Origin: Leptomonas pyrrhocoris
Taxonomy: Eukaryota; Euglenozoa; Kinetoplastea; Trypanosomatida; Trypanosomatidae
Assembly: GCF_001293395.1 (NCBI RefSeq)
Contig: NW_015438359.1
Location: forward strand, 620,001-684,000
Length of the DNA: 64,000 bases
Reading direction: 5' to 3'
The notes beneath the pieces were generated by a model. That model had not been told where the DNA came from and did not search any database. It worked only from the letters and a program-made list of their open reading frames with translations. Shown here in pieces: positions 8,948-20,300 of the stretch (its first letter is position 1; every line of letters begins with the position of its first letter). The position numbers and the translations under genes are program-made.

Positions 8948-10363
8948 CAGAAAGGGAAGAGATAAGAGATGCTAAGTAGTTAAGTTCGCTTGCTGTGTTT
9001 TTTTTTCCTTGTTTTGAGGGGATATCAATTTGAGCTCCGTGAAGAAGACGCTTACGATTAACTGCGCGTGTTTGAATTATGTTTGGTAAAGGAGGCGGAG
9101 ATGCGAAGCAAAGGAAGAGTCAAGAGGGCGGGCACGAGTGATGACGACATGGAAAAGAGAGGGAAGAAGAATCCGCGAGGCGCGGAGAGTCCTAAACGCG
9201 TGTTGGAGAAACCGAAGTAGAAACATGGATGAATGCAACTTCGAAGCGCGAGTCTACAAATTTCAGGCATCCGTGAAGCGCACTGGCGGAGTGGCGCTGA
9301 CAGATGAAGGTCTGTAGAGAGGGTGTGGCGACGTCCGTGGCAATGCAGTTAAATGCCCGACATACGTCTTCGAGAACTTGTTTGATCAATTCCTCAGAGA
9401 TATAATAAGTGGCTAAACATATATTCATAGATATATTTATTTATGAGAAGCATTCGTCAGTGTGAGTGTGCGGTGCATCCCTTTATCCCAAACGTTGATT
9501 TCCCTTACACAACGCATCACAACCCCCAACTCGGAGCGCACCCTCAAACAAGCATGTCACTCCCCCTTCTTTTCTCATCGCACTTCCCCAGCAGAAGTCG
9601 GCGGCAAACCGGTGTTCCCCAGAGACGGCACGCGAGTAGGAAAAAAAAGAAATGGAGGGGAACACCACAAGAAGAGTCGCAGATTCCGCGACGTACGAAA
9701 AGGCACAGGTGTTCGATGGGAGCACAAAGAAGGGCGGCAGCCGGCACACCACATGTTGAAAGCTTCACTGCGCTCGCTATCAGTAAAGGCAGAAACACGA
9801 AAATCAAGACGCTGACAGGTAAAATCTGAGAAAGAAAATTGGTTAGCTGTTAAAATGGAAGAACGGAAAGTTCAGATCCTTAGAAAAGGTGGGTTTCACA
9901 ACAGCGAACTCCGTTCCACGCATCTTAGACGCTAAACTCATTAAGAAGTAGAGAAAACAAGAAAGGCAGGTAAAAAAAAAATATGTTTTTTAACGAGAAT
10001 CAATTTAGCAGACACACGTGAGAGCCGTTGGCATCGTCGCACATACCCAACGCGGCAACGAATGCACGACTCCGAAGGAGAAGAAAGAGAGCAGGGGCAG
10101 GTTCACGCGCCTCCCCATCAGTCTTGGGGTGCTCTCTTTGCTATCGAGGTGTTGCCCTCCTCTTTCGCGTGTGTCGGCCCTGCGGAGTAGTTTATATTGA
10201 TGAAAACAAAAGTGCGATTTTTAAAAGAATTTACGGTACGTTTGCTGCTGAGGAAGGGTCGGTGAAGTACAGATCCTGCGCCGGTTTTTACTACGTGCGT
10301 GCGGCGCGTCGGCTGTGTTCTTCATTTAGCCCCCGGCCTTCTTCCTCACTTTCCGCTTGCTTT

Positions 10364-11569
10364 CTAGGCAGGCATCAAAAGCTCCTCGATCAGCCGGACA
10401 TGAATGCGCACGGCCGTTTCAAAGCCGGTCTCGTCCACCTTAAACAGGGAGGTGTGGGCGCCGTGGCACGCACCAATTGCGTCGTTCTTCACGCCGAAGT
10501 ACGCGAAACAGCCCGGCACCACGCGCTCATACTCCGAGAAGTCCTCCGCGCCGAAGCTTGGGTCCGTGATGACGTCGAACCCGGCCTCCCCCGCCGGCAG
10601 CTTCGTCACACACACCTTTTGCATTATCTCGAAGCAGTGCTGAGCGTGGCGCATGCTGTAAACCACCTCGGGCCAGTCAAAGGTGCACGTCGCGCCGTAC
10701 AGCCCGGCAATGGCGTTCGCCGTCTCCTCCAGCATCCGCGGCGCGTCACGCTCGCCTTCATCGCTGAGAGCACGAATGGTGCCGCGGATGTTCGCGGTGT
10801 CCGGGATCACGTTGAAGCTGCCCGTGCCGGCATGCAACGTCGTCACGCTGATCACCGGCACCTTCGACGCAGCAATGCGCCGCGACACGATCGTCTGCAG
10901 GTTCATCACGATGTCGGAGGCGATCACGATGGGGTCGATGCACAGCTGCTGGTCAGCGGCGTGGCCGCCCTTGCCGTGCACCGTGATGTCGAAGTCGATC
11001 ACCGCACCAGACGCAATGCCGGCGCGGGATGAAGTACGGCCCACCTCCAGTAGGCTGCGGTTGTGCAGGCCGAAGATCATGTCCACGCCCTGCATCGCAC
11101 CGGCCTCCACCATCTGCCGCGCCCCGCTCGGGCTCACCTCCTCCGCGTGCTGGAACACGAAGCGCACGGTGCCTTTGATCTTCTCCTGCATCTCGCACAG
11201 CACCTTGACCGCACCCATCAGACAGGCGGTGTGCGTGTCGTGCCCGCACGCGTGCATCACGCCGGGGTTCTGCGACTTGAAAGGGACGTCCGTCAGCTCC
11301 TCCAGCGGCAGCGCGTCCATGTCCGCACGCAGCGCGATCATCGGGCCCTCGCCAGCACCGCCCTTCAGGTCCGCCAGGATGCTTGTTTTGGTGGGGTTCG
11401 TGATGATCAGCTTTGCGGGCATCGCCTCCAACGCGGCCTGCACGTAGGCCACGGTGGGGCCCTCCTGGTGGCTGAGGCACGGGTGGGCGTGGATGTGGTG
11501 GCGCCACTCGATGACCTGCGGCTGCACCTCCTTCACCATCTGGTCCAGCTGCTCCTTGAGAGAAGGCAT
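10364..11569 (-). CDS. M20 family metallo-amidohydrolase/aminoacylase-like peptidase (401 aa)
   Basis: Member of the M20 (IAA-amino acid hydrolase/hippurate hydrolase/N-acyl amino acid amidohydrolase) family, which hydrolyses N-acyl or peptide bonds using two metal ions. The protein opens with a helical segment and the substrate-channel motif '[14 protein letters not shown]'. The metal-binding HACGHDTH motif lies near residues 105-112, with the paired glutamates 'HAEEVSPSG' about 35 residues on, then 'GLHNRS'. A dimerisation-type lid domain ('[17 protein letters not shown]') follows, and the C-terminal 'FGAEDFSEY' metal ligand region closes the fold. The length of about 400 is normal for the family. 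The ATG at 11569 is preferred over the first at 11740 because homology begins there and the upstream 57 codons look like translated UTR. Cytosolic in the absence of a signal. Exact substrate cannot be assigned. Confidence 0.9.
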   Translation of the reverse strand: MPSLKEQLDQMVKEVQPQVIEWRHHIHAHPCLSHQEGPTVAYVQAALEAMPAKLIITNPTKTSILADLKGGAGEGPMIALRADMDALPLEELTDVPFKSQNPGVMHACGHDTHTACLMGAVKVLCEMQEKIKGTVRFVFQHAEEVSPSGARQMVEAGAMQGVDMIFGLHNRSLLEVGRTSSRAGIASGAVIDFDITVHGKGGHAADQQLCIDPIVIASDIVMNLQTIVSRRIAASKVPVISVTTLHAGTGSFNVIPDTANIRGTIRALSDEGERDAPRMLEETANAIAGLYGATCTFDWPEVVYSMRHAQHCFEIMQKVCVTKLPAGEAGFDVITDPSFGAEDFSEYERVVPGCFAYFGVKNDAIGACHGAHTSLFKVDETGFETAVRIHVRLIEELLMPA

Positions 11570-12151
11570 GGCGTCGGCAGGGGGGTAAAAGTAGTAGCTG
11601 AAAGATGTAGGTGGTAACGATAAACTGTATTCCCAGTTGCGCGGAACAGCAGGTGAGAGTGTGCGTGCGTGTGTGTTCGGATGAAAGAGAGAAATCAATT
11701 GGGCTTCGTCGTCCTTCAGCGATAGCGTTGCTCCGCTCACGGCGATAGTTGGAAAGCAGAGCAGGAAAGTAGAGGCGGAGGGAAGAGAAGGTTACGCGGT
11801 GAGAACTCTAAAAAGTCCGGGTCGGGCACCAACAACAGTAAAAAAGGTGCCTTCACCCTCCGAATACAAAACCTGCCGCACTTATTCATTCTTGCTGACG
11901 CATCGAGGTTATCCTTTTCCTTTCCGGCGCAGGAAATACGCTGAGCTCGTCAGCATCGCCGTGTAGGGAGCTACAGCACCAAAGTGCAGAAAGGTAATGA
12001 GTGGTAGGCACAGCCGGTTGTGCTGAAACAGCATAGAAGCTGTGGAAAAAAAAAAGGGATCATGTTTGAGGGTTTTTTTTTCTGTAGTAGAGGCAAAGTC
12101 GGCGCCTACTCTCAGGCGCCAAGACGACGCAACGCTCGTCTCCTCACGCAT
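11570..12151. other. Intergenic region between Mog1-like gene and amidohydrolase
   Basis: Short gap with poly-purine runs on the plus strand that could serve as splice-acceptor tracts for the amidohydrolase. No credible open frame. Confidence 0.45.
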
Positions 12152-12772
12152 TCATTCCTCCGGCACAAACAGTCCCCACTCCACTACCTCTAGAGAGGCA
12201 ATGGCCTGCTGCAGCGTGCTTTGTCGCTCCGCCTCGGTAAGAAGTCTCTTTACGACTTTAGCCTCGGAACTGTCAGGATGCACACGCGTCGGACAAGAGA
12301 AGGACACCAGTATCTCCGTGGACAGCGGCGCCGTGAAGCGCAGCACCGCCAGACCCACGAAGACGTCATTCTCTCTTCCCGCTTCGTTCGTGTACTTTGA
12401 AATGCGCTGCAGCCCCGTGGTCAGGCACGCGTAGTCGCACCGCTGTGCCCCACTCGAACCGGACGGCGATGCTGACAGGAGCGGGTAGGCGTTAGGTGGG
12501 AGTTCGATCGTCGCCTCCCCTTCAATTTGGTCCAGCGGGCACCCGTTATCCTTGGCGAGATCGTGGTAGAAGAAGGCTCCTGCGTCCGCGTTGGCCACGT
12601 TGTGCTGACGGCTCAGCAGCTCGACAATGAGCGAGGCGCCGGTGTCGGCGTCGGTGTAAACCTCCTGATTGTCGGGTACCTGACGAAAATCAGAGGCGTC
12701 CGTCATGGAGGTGGGCAGGCGGACACGCATGGCCCCGCCGTAGAGCTCCACGGTGTGCGTTGCCACAGGCAT
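12152..12772 (-). CDS. MOG1: Mog1-like Ran-interacting protein (206 aa)
   Basis: Small soluble protein that fits the Mog1/RANGRF family, whose members bind the GTPase Ran, stimulate nucleotide release and support nuclear transport. Family-like features are the N-terminal 'ELYGGAMRVRLP' strand, the strongly conserved 'SDFRQVPDNQEVY' segment near residues 26-39, 'SLIVELLSRQ' soon after, and a C-terminal region ('VGLAVLRFTAPLSTEILVSF') that resembles the antiparallel sheet ending of Mog1. The length of 206 fits the usual 185-220. A very good splice acceptor lies 81 bases upstream of the ATG, supporting this start. No targeting signal is seen; expected nuclear/cytosolic. The link to Ran function is family knowledge, not shown by the sequence. 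Confidence 0.85.
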   Translation of the reverse strand: MPVATHTVELYGGAMRVRLPTSMTDASDFRQVPDNQEVYTDADTGASLIVELLSRQHNVANADAGAFFYHDLAKDNGCPLDQIEGEATIELPPNAYPLLSASPSGSSGAQRCDYACLTTGLQRISKYTNEAGRENDVFVGLAVLRFTAPLSTEILVSFSCPTRVHPDSSEAKVVKRLLTEAERQSTLQQAIASLEVVEWGLFVPEE

Positions 12773-13426
12773 CCGCAGGCGCTGTGTGAAAAGGCAGGTG
12801 TGACGTGAGCAGGTGCCGGAAGGCGAACAAATCTCGTTTCTTCGTAGACTTCCTGTGGGAAGAAGAAAAGGGAAAAAACGAAAGAAACCGTTGAAGTCGG
12901 ATCAGCAGAGCAGTTCATTCCGCTGCTACGGAGAAAGCAAGACGTGTGGTTTTGAGGAGGGCGGCGGGAGGTCGGCGTGTCCAGTTGAGGGAGAGCGGTA
13001 AGTCGCACTCTTCTTGTCGACGCTTCCAGCCGGCCGCACGTGGGCGTATCTTTCCCGCTTTCCTTTCCTATGTTTTCTTCTTCCTTTTTTTGCTGAGAAG
13101 GTATTTTTTCGAAGCGTGTGGAGCGCGCGGTGCCCCCACGACTGCGTCCAACGACGCTTCTGAGCCATTTTCTGGCACTTGGCGGTCGTCAGCACAAACG
13201 CTCTCCCTTTGCTTGATGCTCGGCTGGTTCTTCTGGTAACATGGCCAGTAAAGTGGAGCTTCGTGCTCGAGCAGCAGCACCAAAAAGTTTGGCTCCCATC
13301 GCCATTGTCGCCCACCACAGCAGCAGCAGCGAGAAGAAACAAAACAATAGCGAGGTCCGTCCGTCGCAGCGTCCAACCCCCGTCCCATCCACACGCCACC
13401 GTGATGCGGGTGCAGCTCATTTTTTC
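12773..13426. other. Intergenic region upstream of the Mog1-like gene
   Basis: Contains the splice acceptor of the Mog1-like gene at 12853-12888. The open frames of 120-164 codons spanning 12926-13430 (both strands) lack domains and overlap the 3' end of the next gene, so they are not called. Confidence 0.45.
12853..12888 (-). promoter_or_regulatory. Strong putative trans-splice acceptor for the Mog1-like gene
   Basis: The minus strand has a pyrimidine tract of about 30 bases interrupted by one G, ending CCCACAG with AG at plus-strand 12853-12854. It gives a 5' UTR of about 80 bases before the ATG at 12772. This is the clearest acceptor in the window. Confidence 0.6.
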
Positions 13427-13915
13427 TCACCGCTTCTTCCCTGCCTTTGGGGCGGCCGCCTCCTCCGTACGCTGCTCCTGCATGTCGGACAACAAGAGAC
13501 GTCGTCGCGACGCCTTCAACAACCGTGTGATATCAATCAAATGGTGCCACACGATGGCGACGCCGTACGCCGTAAAAAGCAAACACGCCATCCACATCGT
13601 CTCTGTCAGATTAAAGTGACCACTCAGCGGTCGCACGGCGGCCGCGGCGTACACGATCGGCGGCGGCAGGTCGCTTTGGTGCTCCTTTGCAAAGGTGTGC
13701 AGCGTCTCGCCGAGGCTGTTGTATGAAAAGACGAGGAAGAGGCATAGCACGAAGGCGACAGGGACAAGGGTGACGGCGACGGCGATGTGCCGCACGATAT
13801 TCGCCGTCCGACACGACGCCATCAAGGCAACGAGGAGATACGCGCAGGCGAAGATGGAACTAAAGCACAGGAGGCAGCTCGCCAGCAGCAGCGCCGGAGT
13901 GGGAAAGGATGGCAT
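13427..13915 (-). CDS. Small three-span membrane protein, unknown function (162 aa)
   Basis: Not recognised with confidence. Hydrophobic segments run near residues 7-32, 43-65 and 105-128. The first begins almost at the N-terminus. Between the second and third lies a polar loop with 'PPPIVYAAAAV' and a possible N-glycosylation site (NLT). The C-terminal 35 residues are highly charged and end AGKKR, a dilysine-like basic tail that could be an ER-retrieval or simply a cytosolic tail. The topology (short N-terminus, three spans, charged tail) is loosely like the small ciliary membrane protein TMEM218, but I see no diagnostic motif. GC-rich codon use and a good upstream splice acceptor at 13987-13988 support a real gene. 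Confidence 0.65.
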   Translation of the reverse strand: MPSFPTPALLLASCLLCFSSIFACAYLLVALMASCRTANIVRHIAVAVTLVPVAFVLCLFLVFSYNSLGETLHTFAKEHQSDLPPPIVYAAAAVRPLSGHFNLTETMWMACLLFTAYGVAIVWHHLIDITRLLKASRRRLLLSDMQEQRTEEAAAPKAGKKR

Positions 13916-14395
13916 TACGGCTCGCCTTTACGCGCGAGGCGCCAGATAACACACGAAGTACGCAGAAGGCTTGTCGGATTACTTTGCTGCGGAGTGAACG
14001 AAGATGACAGAAGAAAGAAAAAGATGAGAAGGAAAGAAGGGAGATACTGGAAGAGGCGGAACGTCAGCGTTTGGCACGACGCGATGAGGCGGACACATAC
14101 TCACGAACACATTGAAGACCTTCACTCTAACGGTAGCAGGCTCTACAGCTAAAAAAAAAAGGACAGACCACATGTGCTTTTGTTCATCAAAAGCTTTGAG
14201 CTTCACTGGCCAACGCCGGAATAAGCCCGAGGTGTCGTCTTCGGTAGAATTCATACTTAACAGGCGTTCTTCATTCACTTTTATCGACCGTGTGCTTCGT
14301 AGCATTGAAGATATCTGTTCAGCAGTTGCACCCCAACTAAAAGACACCGCAGGAAGAGCTTTAAAGAAGTTTGCACGTACGCGCTCCGCACGCAC
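13916..14395. other. Intergenic region between the helicase gene and the small membrane protein gene
   Basis: Holds a pyrimidine tract and acceptor on the minus strand (13987-14041). The overlapping open frames 13979-14395 (minus) and 14112 onward (plus) have no recognisable content. Probably the helicase 3' UTR plus the short 5' UTR of the next gene. Confidence 0.45.
13987..14041 (-). promoter_or_regulatory. Putative trans-splice acceptor for the small membrane protein gene
   Basis: A long T/C-rich stretch on the minus strand (plus-strand 14005-14041) is followed by CCGCAG with AG at 13987-13988, about 72 bases upstream of the ATG at 13915. Confidence 0.45.
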
Positions 14396-17300
14396 CTACC
14401 TCGTCGCGCGGCCCCGCAGCACAAGTTCTTGCAGCTCGCCCTTCTTCTCTTTAATCTGCGACTGTAAAGTGAGATGCGCCTCACGAATCACCATTAGGGC
14501 AGAACGCTTCGTGAAGAACTTTGCTGACATCATCTCCGGTGGGTTCATCTGCTTCACCTTTGCCACCATATCATCGGCATCCGCCGCCGCAATCAGCGAA
14601 AGCTTCTTGAAGCCCGCATTCCACAGCGCACGCGCACGCGGGGGTTGCATGTTACGCATCTCCATCAGCGGCAGCAGGTCGGGCTTCACACCGAAGCCGA
14701 GCCGCTTTACAAACGAGGACAGCACCGCCTCCAACGAGTACCACTCCATTGCGTGGCAGAAGCTGGTGATGGAGCTGCTGAACATGGAGGCGGAGCGCAT
14801 GAGATTCTGCAGCTGGCCACGATTCACGTTGTACTGCTGCTCTACCGTAGCCATGGGCACCTCAGCGAGCACATCCGCCAGCATGAGCGCCACGTAGAAG
14901 CGCTTCGCCGTGAAGAGGCGGCGGCGGCCCTCCTCCGTCGCCTGCATCGGCCCTCCCAGCCCCATTGCCTGCTGATCGATAAAGTACGGGTCGACACCGA
15001 GAAGACTTGCGATGCGCTGCCGGCTGTCGCTCATGCGGGACATCATCAGCCGCAGCAGCTCCCAATCGCACGTGCCGACTTCGCGGAGAGGCGTCAAGAA
15101 GTAGCAAAGATGGAGGTCGTCGGAGAGGATTAAGCCGGTGTGCCGCAGCTCGTCCAGCTCCTCACGCAGCAGCAGCGCCTCCTCGACGCTGAAGCAGGAC
15201 CGCACGGAGGAGCTGCCAAAGGGCGTAACGCGCACCTGCACATCACGGTTGCGTCCTTCTCCCACTGCTGATGCTGCTGATGTGCAATGTGCCGCGTCAA
15301 CCACTGCACCTTTACCACCTATTCCTTCCCCCTCCGCGTACTCCTCGTCGTCCGCCGCGTGTGCTTGCGTCACGGACACTAAGCCGCAACGCGCCAGCGT
15401 GTCCAAAGAAGCACACACCATAGATTCCAACGCAGCCACCGGCACCGCGGTGAGAGGCGTAGACAATGTACTGGGTGCTGGTACCGGTACTGACCGACTG
15501 CCTTCTGACTCTTCATCGGTGGTAGAAACCGTCTGATGAGCTACGGTGCCTGCGGCGGAATCGGCAAAGGCAGCGGATGGTGCTGTAGGAACACAGGTGA
15601 TGCCCCCCACGCCATCTTGAAAAGAAGCAGCGGCCACATGTTTCCGCCACACGCCGTCCACCGGTCCGACAGCGTGCGTACTCAGCAGCGACGAACTCCA
15701 CCGTCGTGCACTGGCAGAGTCCGTCACGAGCCCGACGCCTACGCACTCCAGCAGTGACCGCGTGAGGGTCTGATCGTCCTCTAATATTTGGCTGCAGCAA
15801 CGCTCCACCGCAGCGCGCATCAAGGCATGTCCGCGGGACTGGTCTCGCTTACTCAGCAGCAGATACGACTCCCCATACGGGTCCAAACCCGCGCGGCCGG
15901 CACGACCGCACATTTGCAAGTACCGCGCCTTGGTCAAGAAGTCACGGCCGACGTACGGCGTCTTTATAATGACACGTCGTGCAGGCAGGTTGACGCCCGC
16001 GGCGAGGGTGGAGGTGGAGCAGAGGATGCGTATGTGCTTGCGACGGAAGGCCGCCTCAATCAACTCCCGCTCCTCCGCCAGCAGACCGCCGTGATGAAAA
16101 GCTACTCCGTGCGGCACGATTTCGCTCAGCTGCGACGCCTCGTAGTGCGCCAGCGCCGCCAAGTCAGCGAGGAGACTCTTCATCGCCAACGAGCCCTGCG
16201 CCGGCACCGAAAACACGGCAGACTTCGTCGTTACATCCGGAAACGGCACTCCAAGAACGGAAAACGGCGGGGCCGCGGGAGGGAGGGAGCTGCCGGGGAG
16301 CGAAGGCAGCTGCTGCCCTGCAATCGCCTGCGCTCTCATAAAACCCACAATCCCCTTCGCTGTGTCAACGCACTGCTGACGACTCGCGCAAAAGACTAGC
16401 ACTGACGCATCCGGCTCCTCCGTCGCCAGCTCCAGCAGGTGTTGCTGCACGCTGCTGCCACTCAAGTTGCGCTCATTGCGTTGACCGTCACGCAGGACCA
16501 GGCCACCGACGACGCTGTAGGCGCGCAGCGGGACAGGGCGGAAGTCGCGCTCAAAGCACGCGGCGTGCAGCCACTTCGCGATCGTGCTGAGATTCGGGAC
16601 GGTGGCACTCATGCCAATGATCTGCAGTGGGCCCGGATCCGCAAAAGGTTCTTCCCCCGCCTGCTGTCCCCTCTCTTGCTGCTCCGTCATTTCCACACCA
16701 TCATCTTCAGCATCGTACGCCGTGCCAGCATTTTCGGTCCAGGCTTCAGCAGGCGTGACCGCACAGGTTGTTGTCCCATGTTGGTCACTGACATGGTGTT
16801 GCTGCTGCGCCTCTGCGCGTTGCATCTGCCGTGCTTCATCTATCATGAGTAGCTTCGACAAGAAGAGCTCCAACGTTGCCCCACGACGAGACTCGCCAAC
16901 CATGTGTATCTCATCCACCACCACCGCGCCGATCTCCGCCGTGCGGCCCTCCTCCAGCATGTAGTTGAGCAGCGAATTTGCCTTTTCTATGGTGCACACG
17001 TACATGGCGGGGGCCTCGCACAGGGGGAAGCGGCCGGAGCTGCCGTAGTGGCCGTCGACGCGAAAATCAAACAACGCCGCTAGCGGCTCCAGCGCCAGGG
17101 TCTTCTCCTCGGCCAGCGACACAAAGGGCAGCACAAGGAAGCACGACTGACGACGGTTCAGCACGCACCGCAGCAGGCTGAGCTCTGCGACGAGGGTTTT
17201 GCCGCCGCTGGTGGGAAGGCTGTAGATGAAGCTGCGGCCGCGCCGCACCTCGGGTTCGCTGAGCAGCTCGTGCTGCCAGTCGTATAGCTGCCGCACGCCT

Positions 17301-20300
17301 CGCCGAGCTGCGTAGAAGTCGCCGACGGAGCGGGGAAGGTCGTAGAAGAGATCGACGGGCGGCGCAGAGCGGAGGAGGGGGATAGAAAGTCCCCTGAGGT
17401 GGGCCGATTGGGCCGCCGAGCTGTGCTCCTCGTCACCGGGCATCCCCGTAGTGTTGGTGTAGCTGTTGTTCTGGACGTTGGTAGTGGAAGGAGAGTTTGT
17501 CAAGGAGCATTCGGTCGTCGCCGCGGGAGGGTGAAGGGGAGAGGGGTGCAAGGGCCCCGCGTCCCTTCCAATAATGATGCGATTTCTGGGAAGAGGGTCG
17601 GGAAGCGGCAGAGAATGCTCCGTGTGGCTCTCCTCTGTGTTCGCTCCGCTGTTTTCTGCGTCAAAGCCGGCTGCAGCGTTGCCCTCTTGTGGAGGCGCAG
17701 CGCACCCGTGTAACTGCGCAAGATCGGTGGCGGGTAGATCGCTTGGAAGGCGGTAGGGCAGATGGCGCACCACGTCGCTGGGTGCCGTCGCAGGAGGGAA
17801 GGTCTCGCAGGTCGGTGGTGTCGGTAAACGCGCATTTTCCCTCCGTGGCGCAGACGCGCAAAGAGGAAGCCGCGCTGGCGCCGCTGAGGCCACCGCAGGC
17901 ACCAGACCTGTTACCACGAAAGACTCCGCCACGGACGTCGTGGTCGCAGAACTGCTGGTCAGCGGCGCAACATCCGCACTCTGACTGAGAGGCAACGTAA
18001 TACCGTTGCTGCTGCTGCTGTCCATCGTTGCGGGTGGGTTTGTGTAGGTGCTTTGTGCCGCCGTTGTCGTTGACGCGGCAGAGGGCCCAAAGTGAAGCGT
18101 GAAGCACGTCCGAGCCGGCCGCAGCGGCGCCGTCGTTGATGGGAGTAGTCGCAGGGGCGAGGTTCCCACCTGTGCAAACGTCGCCTTCGCTGACGGCAAG
18201 AACGGCGGTGGCGGTGGGGTGGTGAATGCGTTAGCAGAAGTGGAGACGGGTGGTGCGTCCGCCACTGTTTGTGGAGGAGGAGGTGGGGGAGCACCGCCGG
18301 AGACGGACCCCAACGTGGATGCGTGTCCACCGTCCTCCATCGACGCTGCTGCAGCTGCGGGGGCGGTGGGGCCCGCCGACGTGTCGGGCGCAGTCGCAGG
18401 CGTCTCATGCGCCGCTTCCCCTCTCGCTGGCATCTCCGAAGCACACGTCTCCACGAGCCCTTCTGTGTTTTCGGAGTCCGGCAGTGGTACCCCCAACAGC
18501 GTCGGCAGCACCACCGCGCGTTCACGAAGGTCCGCGTCAACAAGAGGCGCCACGTCTTCACCAGGATGGGAGGTGGGGGTTGCACTAGAAGTGGGAATCC
18601 TATCGGCGTGTCCGTTCTCTTCCTTTTCAGAACATGGGCAAGAAGCCGACGGCGGACTCTCGGCGAGGGGTACCGAAGCAACGGTCGCGGCGGTGCGAGA
18701 GGAAAACGAAAACACCGTCCGATGCCGACCTCCTCCAGCAGAAGACCCCGCAGCCGCCACGGCCAGCAAAGGTTTCTCCCCCTTGTCTTTCGTTAGAGGT
18801 GCGGGAACATACGGAAGCGGTCCTGCGAGGATGGGCCACGAGGAGGGGGACTGCTGTGGGGGAGGAAGATACGCAGGATCCGCTGCCCCGGTGCTGCTGC
18901 TGTTGAACGCCAGCTCCGAGAAGAGGTCCATGACAGGGGTGTCGGCATTCTTGCTGGAGGAAGCGTGTGGCGATGGCGGGAGTGGTGGTCCTACGAAGGC
19001 GATGTCAGCGCGCGAGTGGAGTCCAACAGCGGCATCTGTGCCGTGAACCGCCGTGGAGCCCGGTAGAGAAGAATCGACCGCAACGGTGCTACGCTTCGTT
19101 TCGTGTCCCACCCCCAACCCCACCTCACCGCCGTCGCCTCCGTTGCCTTCTCTTACTTCCCTCTCCTCTTCCTCGTGCAGCAGCGACGACTGCGAGAAGA
19201 CCGGCGGTGCCCCGCTGCCGGCGCCGGAGGGGGTAAACGCGACGTCCATCGAGAGGCGCCAGTCCTCCTCTATTTCACGCTGCAACGCCTCGTCCGACTC
19301 GGGCGGCTCGTCTTCCGCAGCCGGGAGCACGAGACCCACCCCTGCTGCGGATACGCCTACGTCGTTTCGACTCCGCGCGTCAGTGAAGCTGCACGGCGCA
19401 GATGCGTCTTTCTTTTCTGAGCAAAACGAGATTGACGCGGTGGTGGTGGCAGTATGAAGAAAGCGGGGAGGAATAGACGGCCGTGGTGGCTCAACCCCGC
19501 CTTGGTGCGGCACCGCTTCGGTTGCTGCGTTGAAGTCCGCTGCGGTGGGCACTTCTAGGTCACCCTCCTTGGCGACAGGGCCGATACCACGACCGCCACC
19601 CGCGGACCGCACGGCTGTTGTCTCGCGGGCGGCTGTGATTGGAATTGCGGGAGACAACGGCGGCGAAGCACCAGGAGAATTCGGAAGCAGCGAGCGCTCC
19701 CGACTCGAGGAGACCTGCGAGAAGTCCAGTTTTTGTTGAGGCGGCCGCGGCGAAGCGGCAGAGTGCTCGTGCGATGGCATCTCCTGTCGCAGCTGCAGCG
19801 GTTGTGGTGGCGGTAGCGGAAGGAGAAGACGCGAGGAGGCTGCAGGCGGTGTCGGTGCGACGTGCGAGAAAGCCGAAAGTGAAGGCAGCGACGGCTCCGT
19901 GTACGGAGAGTTGCTCAGCGCAGCGGGCGTGAAAGCAGAGACGTGCATCTGCTGCTCCCGCTGTTGATGCGCCAAAGCGGAGAGGAAGCACGTACGAGGC
20001 TGTGAGGTGGTGCCCCAGGAGGACGCCGTCTCCGCCTCGGCGGACGCACGCGGGGGCGAGTTACTTCCACCGGCGTCTGCGATTTGCCCCTCGCGTGAGA
20101 TCGGCGCCATTTCGCTTTCTCGTGTGTGGAAGTCGGTGGTGTAGGGAATGCTTTCTGAAGGTGACACCTCCTGCCGGGCCATTGGCCTGTGTGACGCAGG
20201 CGGCACTGCCAGCAATCCATGCTCCCTGACCCCCGGTGTGGCGAACTCCCCGCAGTAGTCGTGCGCCACCGCTGAGGGGAAGTTGGCGCTGGCGATGTGC

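Larger units (their letters stand above)
8592..10363. other. Intergenic region between M20 amidohydrolase and SDH2N
   Basis: About 1.8 kb without a supported gene. It contains the CA/TG microsatellite, a putative splice acceptor for SDH2N, a TA repeat and poly-purine tracts. Plus-strand open frames at 9443-9829 and 10028 onward are anti-sense to the cluster or shadow the amidohydrolase. I see no RNA gene. Confidence 0.5.

Noticed and set aside
11570-11740. 57-codon N-terminal extension of the amidohydrolase from the first ATG
   Set aside because: Family similarity starts at the internal Met; the extension looks like translated UTR.
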